A stretch of 64,000 nucleotides of DNA from Acinetobacter sp. WCHA45 (GCF_002165255.2 NZ_CP028561.1:2480001-2544000), one strand, 5' to 3'. Positions 29,004 through 38,045 are shown, counted from the first letter of the stretch. The notes: generated from the letters alone by a model not told the origin. Numbers and translations are program-made.

Positions 29004-29350
29004 AAAGTTTTAACGACAGCTATGGACATGCCGAAGGTGATCAGGCACTGAGCCTGGTAGCAGGTCTGTTTCAGCGCAACAGCAGGAACTATGACTTTTT
29101 CGCCCGTTATGGTGGTGAAGAGTTTGTGCTGATCTTGCCAGGCACAGACATCGTGTCGGCCAATAAAACACTGGAAAAATTAAGGCTGGTAGTGGCTAAC
29201 CATGAATGGCCATTACGACAATTAACGGTCAGCATCGGTTTGGCCAGCGCTGATTTATTTAACGACAAAAAGCAGTTGCTCGAAGCCGCCGATCAGATGT
29301 TATACAAAGCTAAAGCCCAAGGCCGCAATCAAACCAGTGTGTTCTGTTAA
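29004..29350 (+). pseudogene. GGDEF diguanylate cyclase, 3' fragment truncated by IS1
   Basis: C-terminal two-thirds of a GGDEF domain: KSFNDSYGHAEGDQAL, then the active-site ARYGGEEFVLILPG and LTVSIGLAS, ending QMLYKAKAQGRNQT. The normal upstream part (sensor region and the beginning of the cyclase fold) is missing because the IS1 right end replaces it at the conserved DxDxFKxxND motif. A chance ATG within the IS keeps the frame open but cannot make a complete cyclase. Codon use is more GC-rich than in the chromosomal neighbours, suggesting foreign origin. The 187 bases that follow hold no recognisable feature. Confidence 0.85.
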
Positions 29351-29537
29351 TTTGAGGGGGATCACCTAACAACTGGTAGATAAGCTGGTCTCATATGGGC
29401 AATAATTAGTCCGTTTAAATACATCGGTAAAATGCCACTTGCACAGCTTCTTTGTACACTGTGGGACTCTATTTAAAGTTGGCCGGCACATTGATTGCGT
29501 AGCGAAAATAGAGTGCTTTAGCCAGCACAATTTCAGA

Positions 29538-30200
29538 TTAGCCGATTCGGTAAGCTTTCTGCATTTGCGGAGACAACTTTTTTAACCAGTTTGAAAGACT
29601 GAAGCCTTTTCTGTCGGTACTATTCAATTTAGTAAAATACAGATGTTCATCCCAGCGAGGACCGAAATCTACTTCAGCAAGACTTACAAGCTGTTTGTTT
29701 CTGCGAAGACGATGCTTTTGATGGTAATCTTCGGCTGGCCAAAAATAACCATTTTGTTGTCCGGCTTCAATCACCTCGGGAGACTTATCCTTTCCAATCG
29801 CTTGGATCAGTTCTTCAGTGACTTGTTTTTGCTCCTGATCAAAGACAAAAAGTATCTGGCGATACTGACCCTGCTTTCTGACATGAACAAACCATGACTC
29901 AAAACCTCCAAGAAGTTCTCTATAGCTAATTTGGTCTTTATCGTAGATCACTCTGACGACTTCGGCGTGTCCCTTGATGTTGCGGTAACTCGGATCCAGA
30001 GTTGATGCTCCAGCGTAGCCAACACGTGTTTGCACTACTCCCGGCGTCCCTCCAAAATTTGAATCCGGTCCCCAAAAGCAGCCCGTGCCAAAAACCGTTT
30101 GACTAAGTTTTCCGGTTTTCAATGCTTCTTCGATAGCTTCAGGGGTCGCAAATTCATAGCTTTCAACATCGTCTTCTTTATTCATTTTTAGATCCGACAT
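29538..30200 (-). CDS. msrA: Peptide methionine sulfoxide reductase MsrA (long form)
   Basis: Reduces methionine-S-sulfoxide in proteins, using thioredoxin or glutaredoxin for recycling. 220 residues from the ATG at 30200 (MSDLKMNKED), preceded by AGGTG; a GTG three codons upstream is the alternative. The catalytic motif GTGCFWGPDSNFGG is near residue 40, followed by RVGYAGASTLDPSYRNIKGHAEVVRVIYD and DYHQKHRLRR. It has N- and C-terminal extensions compared with the second MsrA of this operon. It is the last gene of the minus-strand msrA-grx-msrB-(decayed grx)-msrA cluster. Presumed cytoplasmic; no signal peptide. Confidence 0.92.
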   Translation of the reverse strand: MSDLKMNKEDDVESYEFATPEAIEEALKTGKLSQTVFGTGCFWGPDSNFGGTPGVVQTRVGYAGASTLDPSYRNIKGHAEVVRVIYDKDQISYRELLGGFESWFVHVRKQGQYRQILFVFDQEQKQVTEELIQAIGKDKSPEVIEAGQQNGYFWPAEDYHQKHRLRRNKQLVSLAEVDFGPRWDEHLYFTKLNSTDRKGFSLSNWLKKLSPQMQKAYRIG

Positions 30201-30213
30201 ATTTTTCACCTAA

Positions 30214-30408
30214 CTTTTTAAGAATTGTAGCCACTCCCATTCGCAGATCAGCAGCAGCCGACGGTCGTCTTCATGAACATCCAAAAAACAAACTGGATCC
30301 CTTTTTCTGTCAAGTACGAATGGTAAATCTTGGTTTTATGGCAGTCTTTATGACCGAACAGCTTGATCAACACACAACGGCTTCTTTTTCCAAAAGGTTC
30401 ACTTTCAT
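30214..30408 (-). pseudogene. Frameshifted glutaredoxin-like gene
   Basis: Between msrB and the long msrA there is a good start (GAGGAG, then ATG at 30408) but the frame stops after 13 codons. Following shifted frames recovers a thioredoxin-fold-like peptide: VLIKLFGHKDCHKTKIYHSY, then LTEKGIQFVF, then LDVHEDDR, then AAADLRMGVATILKKLG, requiring at least three frame changes. The pattern (strand, single Cys, helix, strand, DVxxDD, helix) suggests a glutaredoxin-like protein with a monothiol site, and the place in the operon would suit it. The shared start signal and coherent fragments make random sequence unlikely. The family call is my inference. Confidence 0.55.
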
Positions 30409-30428
30409 AAAACTCCTCAATTTAAAAA

Positions 30429-30869
30429 TTATTCTACAAACTTCAATGACTCAGAGTTAATGCAGAATCGGACCCCTGATGGCTCAGGGCCATCTGGAAA
30501 AACGTGCCCCAGATGGGCTTCGCACACATTGCATAACACTTCGATTCTGCGCCCGTACGTCGTATCCAGTTCATATTGAATTACGTTGTCGGCGACAGGC
30601 TCAGAAAAACTCGGCCATCCCGTTCCCGAATCGAACTTTAGGTTCGAGTCAAAGAGTTCGGTGTCGCAGCCAACACAGGCGTATCTACCTGCTTCATAAA
30701 ATGAACAGAGTCCTCCCGTGTGCGGGCGTTCGGTGCCTTTCATTCGCATAACCCGAAATTGCGCGGGCGTCAGAATTTCTTTCCACTCTTCCTCGCTCCT
30801 TTCAACTTTTCTGGGAGGTGCTGGAGTGCCGTTATCGAGGTAGCTGTAAATGCTTTTCCAATTGAACAT
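30429..30869 (-). CDS. msrB: Peptide methionine sulfoxide reductase MsrB
   Basis: Reduces methionine-R-sulfoxide, complementary to MsrA. 146 residues. The four structural zinc cysteines are in CVGC and CNVC. The substrate motif FDSGTGWPSFSEP and the catalytic RFCINSESLKF ending are present. Start ATG at 30869 follows AAAGGATC. It lies 31 bases downstream of the glutaredoxin gene in the same operon. No signal peptide, so presumably cytoplasmic. Confidence 0.94.
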   Translation of the reverse strand: MFNWKSIYSYLDNGTPAPPRKVERSEEEWKEILTPAQFRVMRMKGTERPHTGGLCSFYEAGRYACVGCDTELFDSNLKFDSGTGWPSFSEPVADNVIQYELDTTYGRRIEVLCNVCEAHLGHVFPDGPEPSGVRFCINSESLKFVE

Positions 30870-30900
30870 ATATTTGATCCTTTATTTTAGGGCTTGCTCT

Positions 30901-31137
30901 TTAGCCATCAATCCACGAGAAGAAGTCTGTAGCACTGCCAATGAATTCTCCATCCACAAAAACTTGCGGAACAGTTTGAAGATTTGTTCTTTCCTTCAAC
31001 TCCAAGTAAGTCTTCGGATCGTCGTCTACGCGAATTTGTTTGAAATCAACCTTTTCAGAAGTTAGGTAATTCTTTACGCGTGCGCAAAATGGACAATGGT
31101 CTTTCGTATAGATGACAACATTCTTAAGTGTTTTCAT
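30901..31137 (-). CDS. Glutaredoxin
   Basis: Short dithiol glutaredoxin, 78 residues from the ATG at 31137 (MKTLKNVVIYTKDHC), which has AGAGGAAATT upstream; another ATG lies five codons earlier. The active site is CPFC, and the glutathione-binding TVPQVFVDGEFIGSATD stretch is intact. Lying between msrA and msrB, it is a likely electron donor for recycling the oxidised reductases. It appears foreign like the rest of the operon. Confidence 0.92.
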   Translation of the reverse strand: MKTLKNVVIYTKDHCPFCARVKNYLTSEKVDFKQIRVDDDPKTYLELKERTNLQTVPQVFVDGEFIGSATDFFSWIDG

Positions 31138-31164
31138 AATTTCCTCTTTCATTTGGTTTATGGT

Positions 31165-31653
31165 TTAGTCTCTTTCAAAATGGCAAGAGTATCCGTTGGG
31201 ATTCCTTTGCAAATAGTTTTGATGATATGCCTCAGCGTCGTAGAATTCTTTTTCCAAGGCGACGGTCGTAACTACTTCATTCTCGAAGCGACCGATCTCA
31301 TTGACCTCCTCAATCACGTTTTCGATAATCGCTTTCTGGGCATCGTCACGATAGAACGCAGCAGAGCGATACGAAGATCCAACATCATTCCCTTGGCGAT
31401 TCTTCGTAGTTGGATCATGGATCTTGAAAAAGTAATGTAGAATCTCTTCGAGAGATATTTCGTCTGGGTCGTATTCCACGCGAACAGCTTCGGCGTGACC
31501 CGTTTTCCCTGTTTTAATATCGGCGTAGGTAGGATCATCAAAATCTCCGCCAGAGTAGCCCACCTTTGTTGACGTCACGCCGTCCAGATTCCTAAGGAGG
31601 TCTTCAAGACCCCAAAAACACCCTCCGGCAACGATCACATAATTTAGTTTCAT
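31165..31653 (-). CDS. msrA: Peptide methionine sulfoxide reductase MsrA (short form)
   Basis: Second MsrA, 162 residues, first gene of the operon. Catalytic AGGCFWGLEDLLRN is right at the N-terminus, then KVGYSGGDFDDPTY, TGHAEAVRVEYDPDEIS, GNDVGSSYRSAAFY and DAEAYHQNYL. It has an AAGGAGG binding site. It is transcribed divergently from an AraC-type regulator gene 122 bases away, which strongly suggests control by that regulator. A partial, frameshifted duplicate of its first about 33 codons lies at 34569-34667. Confidence 0.94.
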   Translation of the reverse strand: MKLNYVIVAGGCFWGLEDLLRNLDGVTSTKVGYSGGDFDDPTYADIKTGKTGHAEAVRVEYDPDEISLEEILHYFFKIHDPTTKNRQGNDVGSSYRSAAFYRDDAQKAIIENVIEEVNEIGRFENEVVTTVALEKEFYDAEAYHQNYLQRNPNGYSCHFERD

Positions 31654-31775
31654 AAAGCCTCCTTGGTTTTTATCTATTTACTGATTAAACTGACTTTACA
31701 GCATGTATAATAGATATAACATGCCCAGTAGTTCGTATAATGTGACTTATTAGACAGTTTGCGTAGGAGCTAAGT
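31654..31775. promoter_or_regulatory. Divergent promoter/operator between msrA and the AraC-type regulator
   Basis: 122 bases contain both promoters. A 35-base core at 31726-31760 is perfectly repeated, inverted, at 34462-34496 within a second degraded copy of the same length. The core holds a TATAAT at about 31736-31741 that suits the regulator promoter. The retained core is the best candidate regulator binding site. Confidence 0.6.
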
Positions 31776-32711
31776 ATGGATGTTCTCAGTGAGATTTTAG
31801 ATAAGGTAGAGCTTACTAGTAGCTACTGGTATAGAACATCATTTGCAGGAGACTGGGGCATCAGTCTCCCGCAGGAAGAGAATCTAGCGAGATTTCACAT
31901 CGTGACCCATGGCGAGTTTTGGTACGAGGTGCCAAAACTTAAACTTAAGGCTTTGGCGGAGCAAGGCGATATTTTGATTTTATTCAAAGGGATGGAGCAC
32001 ACCATGACCAGTGCACCAAAAATCAAGGCCGAGCCCGCGGTCGAATTTAGATCCAAGGCCAACCTCACTGAAACTCAAGTTCTGGAATATGGTGATCAGA
32101 GCAAGCTCAAAGCAAACGTCGTTTGCGGACATTTTTGTTTTGATGGCGGACCCGATCATCCATTCTTAAATTCGCTGCCAAACGTCGTGCATATCAAGAG
32201 TACTGAGAACTCCCACTCGCCTTGGCTTACCATGCTTTTAAGTATTATAGAGCAGGAAGCAAAATCAGGGCTTCCTGGAAGCAACACGCTAGTCAGGAAG
32301 CTGACCGAAATTATCTTCGTGCAAGCGTTAAGAATTCACATGTACAAATCCAACAAAAATGTAGGATTTTTCAAATTGATCGAAAATCCGCAACTCAGCA
32401 AATCCTTGGAAGCTATCCATCATAGTCTCGATAAAAAATGGGGTCTTGACGATCTCGCTGAGATTGCTGGAATGTCGCGTACGAACTACAGCGTTAAGTT
32501 TAAGAAACTGTCTGGCATGACACCTCTTGATTATTTAACCTATTGTCGGCTTGAAAAAGCGAAGCAGCTGCTTAAAGAAACCGGTAAATCTGTTCCTGAA
32601 GTGAGTGAAGCCATTGGGTATCCGGCACATGAACACTTTCAAAAATTATTTAAGAAAAAAATTGGCGTAACTCCTAGTGCTTATAGAAAGGAAAATTCTA
32701 AAATGGCGTAA
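31776..32711 (+). CDS. AraC-family transcriptional regulator with cupin_6 domain (RclR-like)
   Basis: 311-residue regulator. The N-terminal about 190 residues form an AraC-type cupin_6 sensor domain (WGISLPQEENLARFHIVTHG, a second motif NVVCGHFCFDGG with Cys117 and Cys121, then NSLPNVVHI). The C-terminal region from about 210 has the two helix-turn-helices (WGLDDLAEIAGMSRTNYSVKFKK and VPEVSEAIGYPAHEHFQKLFKK). This architecture is shared with RclR, the redox-sensing activator of reactive-chlorine defence in E. coli, although RclR's reported sensing cysteines lie elsewhere. Start has TAGGAGCTAAGT upstream. Divergent from the msr operon, which it probably activates. Confidence 0.85.
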   Translation: MDVLSEILDKVELTSSYWYRTSFAGDWGISLPQEENLARFHIVTHGEFWYEVPKLKLKALAEQGDILILFKGMEHTMTSAPKIKAEPAVEFRSKANLTETQVLEYGDQSKLKANVVCGHFCFDGGPDHPFLNSLPNVVHIKSTENSHSPWLTMLLSIIEQEAKSGLPGSNTLVRKLTEIIFVQALRIHMYKSNKNVGFFKLIENPQLSKSLEAIHHSLDKKWGLDDLAEIAGMSRTNYSVKFKKLSGMTPLDYLTYCRLEKAKQLLKETGKSVPEVSEAIGYPAHEHFQKLFKKKIGVTPSAYRKENSKMA

Positions 32712-32755
32712 AAATGATAATCTAAGACACAACTTCGACTTTCATCGCTGAGAGT

Positions 32756-34030
32756 TTATAAATCGTCTCCCACCACCGGTATCCATAAGCAGATAAACCG
32801 AGTTCTTGAAGCATTCCTGCTTTCAATGTCGTCGACGTGATCACGATTCGAGTTCAGATAACTACTCTGTTGATGAATACTCTCAGTTAATTGCTGCTCA
32901 CCAGATTCCAACACAGCACCAGCGAGCTCGGCACATACGGAAGCAAAACCATAAAGCGCTTGATTATCACGGGTAAAATGCAGTGGCATCGTCTGGCCTT
33001 TTACATGAAGGGACCATTCCAAAACTCTATGTTTACCTTTTATTCGGCTACTGACAAATACCGTTTTACTGGTGCCGCTGGCGCCAATGACTAAAAAGCT
33101 GGTGATAGCCAGCCCTATCAGCGACCATAACTCAGGTCTCCCACTGAGTAACAGTGGGTTAGGCAAATGACTCCTCAAAACGAGTTCAGTACCAAGCGTC
33201 AACGCTGTTTTATAGACTGCTTGTTCTAATAATGGCGTTGCATCAACCAGTGACGCTTCAGCCTCACAGCTATAAGGTTCAGCGACAGCTGTAGCTCTCA
33301 ACCATTCTGTTTCATGGGCAATTGCCAACAAATTTGACCAAATTCGAACCAGTGCCGCGATATGAATGGAGTTTTCATGAGCTAAGACAGTTTGATTAAG
33401 CTGTAGCTCAAGCTCCTGATGCCAATATTGGTACTGGCTAGTCAACAGTACAAATAACTCGGATTGAAGTAACTTATTAGTCGCTACCGGTTTTATCCTA
33501 TTGGATATCTCATTGAAAAGTTGGATAAATTTTAAGTCTGCTTGTTGCTCACGCTTGAGCTGCTCTTGTTGTTGCTGCAGCAATTGCAAATCATATTCAA
33601 TAGCCTGCTTAAAGAGTGTGAGTAAGGAACAGTGTTGTGATGCCCGGTCTGCGCTTGCCCGGTCCAACATACACAAAGTACCGAAAGTTTCTCCGCTAGG
33701 CCAAAGCAAAGGCAGCCCGTAGTAATAACTAAAGCCTGCGGCAAATGTCGGGTTATTGTTCTCGTATCGGGTACCGATTGCATTTTCAACTAGCAATGGC
33801 TGGTGACTGGCAATGACTTGGGAACAATAACTGTTTAGTGCCAATGGAATAGGTTCATCGCAATAAAAAGCTGGTTTCGACACACTGCCAACTGCCTGAA
33901 CACAAATTTCGTTTTTATCTAATCGATTAATCAGCACGCAAGGCACTTCCGCGACTTGAGCCATCATGTTTACAATGCCCTGCCAGCGCTCTAACAGCAG
34001 TGCGATTTCTATGCTCAAATCTATTGCCAC
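32756..34030 (-). CDS. GAF-domain signalling protein, kinase-like C-terminus
   Basis: 424 residues from the GTG at 34030, which has GAGGG five bases upstream; a TTG four codons earlier is the alternative. An N-terminal GAF domain (about 15-140) has FAAGFSYYYGLPLLWPSGETFGTLCMLDR. A Gln-rich coiled coil (about 148-165) follows, then a region resembling the dimerisation and ATPase parts of histidine kinases (HENSIHIAALVRIWSNLLAI...RPELWSLIGLAITSFLVIG) but without clear H-box or G-box residues. It is probably a degenerate sensor. Convergent with the AraC gene and GC-richer than the host. The link to the msr genes is unproven. Confidence 0.6.
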   Translation of the reverse strand: MAIDLSIEIALLLERWQGIVNMMAQVAEVPCVLINRLDKNEICVQAVGSVSKPAFYCDEPIPLALNSYCSQVIASHQPLLVENAIGTRYENNNPTFAAGFSYYYGLPLLWPSGETFGTLCMLDRASADRASQHCSLLTLFKQAIEYDLQLLQQQQEQLKREQQADLKFIQLFNEISNRIKPVATNKLLQSELFVLLTSQYQYWHQELELQLNQTVLAHENSIHIAALVRIWSNLLAIAHETEWLRATAVAEPYSCEAEASLVDATPLLEQAVYKTALTLGTELVLRSHLPNPLLLSGRPELWSLIGLAITSFLVIGASGTSKTVFVSSRIKGKHRVLEWSLHVKGQTMPLHFTRDNQALYGFASVCAELAGAVLESGEQQLTESIHQQSSYLNSNRDHVDDIESRNASRTRFICLWIPVVGDDL

Positions 34031-34042
34031 TTGTTCCCTCAA

Positions 34043-34439
34043 TATTTAAATAGCCCCTTTTACTTTATTCAATCCTGTTGATCTCAAAGTATCAAGCAGG
34101 AAACGAAGTAATTGGTGTCAATCAGAACATCAGAAGCCTTGGTGCGTTAAGCAGTGCACATAGGCGCGAAGTAAAGTGCTCAAGTCTGATTGTGGCAAGA
34201 AATTGTTACTTTGTCAGGGGATAGTCAACAAAGTACTACCGTGCGAATTGCTGGGCTGATGTTTAAGATAAATCTGCCACCAAAAGTTGAATCTGAGTAA
34301 CGCAATTGAACATTTAAAAATGTAAAGCATTGAAATTTATATGGACATAGACAATCTAATTTGCCCTATATTTGCAGACATTCATTTTTTTCGTGAACCC
34401 TTAATTTCACAACTCTTTAAATCTGATATCCAAAGTCTG
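34043..34439. other. Gene-free stretch upstream of the GAF gene
   Basis: About 400 bases with no open frame, RNA or repeat that I can support. It must contain the promoter of the GAF-domain gene on the minus strand. It ends where the inverted remnant of the msrA/regulator promoter begins. Confidence 0.3.
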
Positions 34440-34667
34440 CATCCATACATACCCCCTACGTAAACTGTCTAATAAGTCACATTATACGAACTACTGAACA
34501 TGTTATACCTGTTTTACACGCTGTAAAGTCAGGTACATCAGTAAATAGATAAAAACCAACGAGGCTTTATGAAACATAAATTATGTGATCGTTGCTGGAG
34601 GGTGTTTTTGGAGTCTCGAAGACCTCCTTAGAAATCAGGACGGCGTAACGTCAACGAAGATGTGTAG
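34440..34667. repeat. Inverted, decayed duplicate of the msrA/regulator promoter and gene starts
   Basis: Inverted copy of the region 31555-31782. The start of the regulator (ATGGATG, minus strand, from 34446), the 122-base spacer (34447-34568) and the first about 33 codons of msrA (ATG at 34569, plus strand) can all be aligned. The msrA piece has an extra A after codon 2 (AAACATAAA against AAACTAAA), which shifts the frame. Substitutions are scattered except in a perfect 35-base core (34462-34496). It is probably a relic of another msrA/regulator locus, brought in or duplicated long ago. Confidence 0.8.
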
Positions 34668-34804
34668 TGGCACTGAAATGGCGACTGCGCAAGACGTGAA
34701 GATGAGCTGTCTGATAGCAACGGATTATCAAGCAGAACCTTCTTAAATACAATTTATTCCACGCCAATACAGCGTGCTGTCTTTCAAATCACTAGGAGAA
34801 ATTT

Positions 34805-35359
34805 ATGTCACGTTTGAACACCCCTACCACAATCGACGCCGCGCCTACTGCTACCCATACCTCACTCAAGGCTGTGGAAAAACAACTGGGCCGCGTTCCT
34901 AACATGTTCCGCGTCGTTGCCAACAGCCCTGCTGCGCTGACTGGCTACCTGCAATTGAGCGCAGCATCAGCACAGGGCGGCTTGGGTACAGCGACTCTTG
35001 AGCGTATTGCCCTAGCCGTCGCTGAGATCAACGGCTGCGATTATTGCCTTGCTGCCCATTCCTTCCTAGGCCGTAAGGTGGCCAAGCTTGATGATGCTGA
35101 ACTCACTGCCAACCGCAGCGGTGCATCAAATGACCCTAAGGCCGACGCAGCCGTGCGTTTTGCTGCCGCCGTAGTCCGCCAGCGCGGGCAAGTCAGCAAT
35201 GACCAGGTCCAAGCGGTGCTGAACGCTGGCTACAGTGATGCACATGTAGTGGATATTCTGTTGGCTGTTGCCCTGAACACTTTCACTAACTACGTTAACG
35301 AAGTGACACAGACCGAGGTCGACTTCCCGGCCGTTCAACCACTAGGCATTGATGTCTAA
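34805..35359 (+). CDS. Carboxymuconolactone decarboxylase (AhpD-like) family protein
   Basis: 184 residues with the alkylhydroperoxidase-type motif INGCDYCLAAHSFLGRK (about residues 76-92), whose CxxC plus His form the peroxidatic or disulfide-exchange centre in AhpD-like proteins. LKAVEKQLGRVPNMFRVVANSP near the N-terminus is typical of the uncharacterised peroxidase-related branch. A consensus binding site (AGGAG) precedes the ATG. It is 137 bases upstream of the DUF417 gene on the same strand, and the pair probably form an operon. Likely role: detoxification of organic peroxides or chlorinated oxidants. GC-rich relative to the chromosome. Confidence 0.85.
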   Translation: MSRLNTPTTIDAAPTATHTSLKAVEKQLGRVPNMFRVVANSPAALTGYLQLSAASAQGGLGTATLERIALAVAEINGCDYCLAAHSFLGRKVAKLDDAELTANRSGASNDPKADAAVRFAAAVVRQRGQVSNDQVQAVLNAGYSDAHVVDILLAVALNTFTNYVNEVTQTEVDFPAVQPLGIDV

Positions 35360-35496
35360 TCCATTGGTGCTCAACTACAGCAATTACCTAAGTTAGGTTC
35401 GACTCGAGTAAACATATAGTTTTTCTCAAGAGTCATATCATTTTAGTGGGCTACATAGAGTGAGTCCACATGGCTAAAAATAATTGGAGATATAAG

Positions 35497-36012
35497 ATGA
35501 CTATTCCCGAAATTGAAAATGGTGTCCAGACTACCAATACCCTTAGTAATAATCTCGGTGCAAAAATCACTAAGTTTGGTATAGGTGGCATCTACGTTGC
35601 CATGACGATAATATATTTGTGGTTTGGTGGCATGAAATTCACTAGCTACGAAGCAAACGGTATACATGGTTTTGTTAGTAATAGCCCTCTGCTTTCGTGG
35701 ATGTATAGCTTCCTCAGCATTCAAGGATTCTCAAATTTTCTGGGTGTGCTTGAAATTTCAGTTGGCCTGTTAATCGCTGCACGAGTTTTCTCCCCTAAGC
35801 TCGCAATCTTGGGCGGTGTACTTTCAACCGGACTCTTTTTTACGACATTGTCGTTCATGCTGACTACACCCGGTGTTTTTGAGGCATCTCTTGGGTTTCC
35901 TGCGATCTCTGTGGTTCCTGGCCAGTTTTTGCTAAAAGATTTAGGCTTGTTTGTCGTGTCTATATTTATCGTAGGTACATCACTTACAGCACTGGAGCAC
36001 AAAACCAAATAA
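35497..36012 (+). CDS. DUF417 inner-membrane protein (RclC/YkgB-like)
   Basis: 171 residues with four hydrophobic segments: IGGIYVAMTIIYLWFGGMKF, the SPLLSWMYS and FSNFLGVLEISVGLLIAA region, LAILGGVLSTGLFFTTLSFM and LGLFVVSIFIVGTSLTAL. The YLWFGGMKFTSYEANGI and SPLLSW motifs are characteristic of DUF417, the family of E. coli RclC (YkgB), encoded in the RclR reactive-chlorine regulon. I choose the ATG at 35497, with GGAG eight bases upstream; an in-frame ATG nine codons earlier is possible. It strengthens the oxidative-defence reading of this island. Function of the family is unknown. Confidence 0.85.
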   Translation: MTIPEIENGVQTTNTLSNNLGAKITKFGIGGIYVAMTIIYLWFGGMKFTSYEANGIHGFVSNSPLLSWMYSFLSIQGFSNFLGVLEISVGLLIAARVFSPKLAILGGVLSTGLFFTTLSFMLTTPGVFEASLGFPAISVVPGQFLLKDLGLFVVSIFIVGTSLTALEHKTK

Positions 36013-36040
36013 GCCGAACCCGAAACAACTATTAAGTTAG

Positions 36041-36075
36041 AGGGTTCCTAAACACATTAGAAACCCTTTATTTTT
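36041..36075 (+). terminator. Rho-independent terminator after the DUF417 gene
   Basis: AGGGTTCCTA/TAGAAACCCT pairs with one mismatch over a 7-nt loop and is followed by TTATTTTT, 28 bases past the stop. Confidence 0.7.
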
Positions 36076-36722
36076 ATCATTTAAAACACCTTTTATAAGT
36101 GCTTCAAGTACGTGCCTTACTAAATAATATCACTTCATTGGTCTTAAAAAGGCAAAATACAGTATTCAAAAACTGTAGTGGTCAACTATTTTTGGCCACA
36201 TCGATATAGTCTGAAAAACGGTGCGTTCTTGAAACCCGAAATGAATAATGCACTCATTTTTTACTTTATGGCAATGCGTTGATATCTCGAAATTTTCGAG
36301 AGTCTCAGTTCCGTGATTGTCAGAAATGTCCGCTTTCAGTGAAAAGCGCCGATTTTGTCGAATCTCAGTGAATTTCAGCTTTTGGCACAAAGCCGAGATC
36401 CGACGAAGTGGTACTTTCCGTGAAAGTTGTGGTGCGATTAATTTGCAACACGTGGTAAGGAGCGGTTGCAATGTGGTGGTAAATTAAGTGCAATTAATCA
36501 AGAAGGTGAATCAATGAGTGAACAACTGAACTGTCAAAGCCGCATGGATGCGGCGACAACTCTGTACTTGCCGCAAATAACTATCCCCGTCCTGCTAAAC
36601 CAATGACGTAACTCCTATCTCTCCCGACTTGTTGGAACAAGTCGCACTCACAAGGTGCAATTAAACACTGAACAAAAATTCATGGATGAATGGTTACCGC
36701 CGAAGGACTCGGCGCAAATAAA

Positions 36723-36757
36723 AAACGTACATACCATTATACACAGTATGTACGTTT
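36723..36757. repeat. 12-bp perfect inverted repeat
   Basis: AAACGTACATAC and GTATGTACGTTT flank an 11-nt spacer. It could be an operator, a recombination site or a bidirectional terminator; there is no T-run beyond the arm itself. Confidence 0.5.
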
Positions 36758-36872
36758 GAAATTAAAGCCGCTGACGTTATATGTAAAGCCCTGTCACTCA
36801 CTCACACGCGAATAGACACTGTTTTTACTATATACTCCAACAAGGGGGATTTTTATTTTATCTTAGTGTTAA

Positions 36873-38045
<1,173 letters not shown>

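Larger units (their letters stand above)
36013..36872. other. Gene-poor patch between the DUF417 gene and the transposon fadA
   Basis: 860 bases without a convincing gene. After the terminator at 36041-36075 there is TGTAGTGGTCAACTATTTTT (36173-36192) running into TGGCCACA, resembling the TG-starting ends of some insertion sequences. A 30-codon frame starts at 36514 after AGAAGGTG and might be the N-terminus of a lost transposase (inference only). A 12-bp inverted repeat AAACGTACATAC/GTATGTACGTTT lies at 36723-36757. It looks like debris from earlier insertions that joined the two cargo blocks. Confidence 0.4.

Noticed and set aside
31730..31757. A dif/pdif-like XerC-XerD site (AGTTCGTATAA, spacer, TTATTAGACAG), present twice in inverted orientation around the regulator and GAF genes
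   Set aside because: The XerC-like arm fits well, but the XerD-like arm matches only TTAT and little else, and the repeat is explained by the longer duplication of the msrA/regulator promoter. TATAAT inside it is better read as a promoter element.
32756..34030. Calling the GAF gene the missing front half of the truncated GGDEF gene at 29004
   Set aside because: They are on opposite strands and 3.4 kb apart, and the GAF gene has its own complete kinase-like C-terminus and stop; nothing shows they were one gene.
36166..36471. 101-codon frame on the minus strand in the gene-poor patch
   Set aside because: No binding site, no domain, and it runs through what looks like an insertion-sequence end; treated as non-coding debris.
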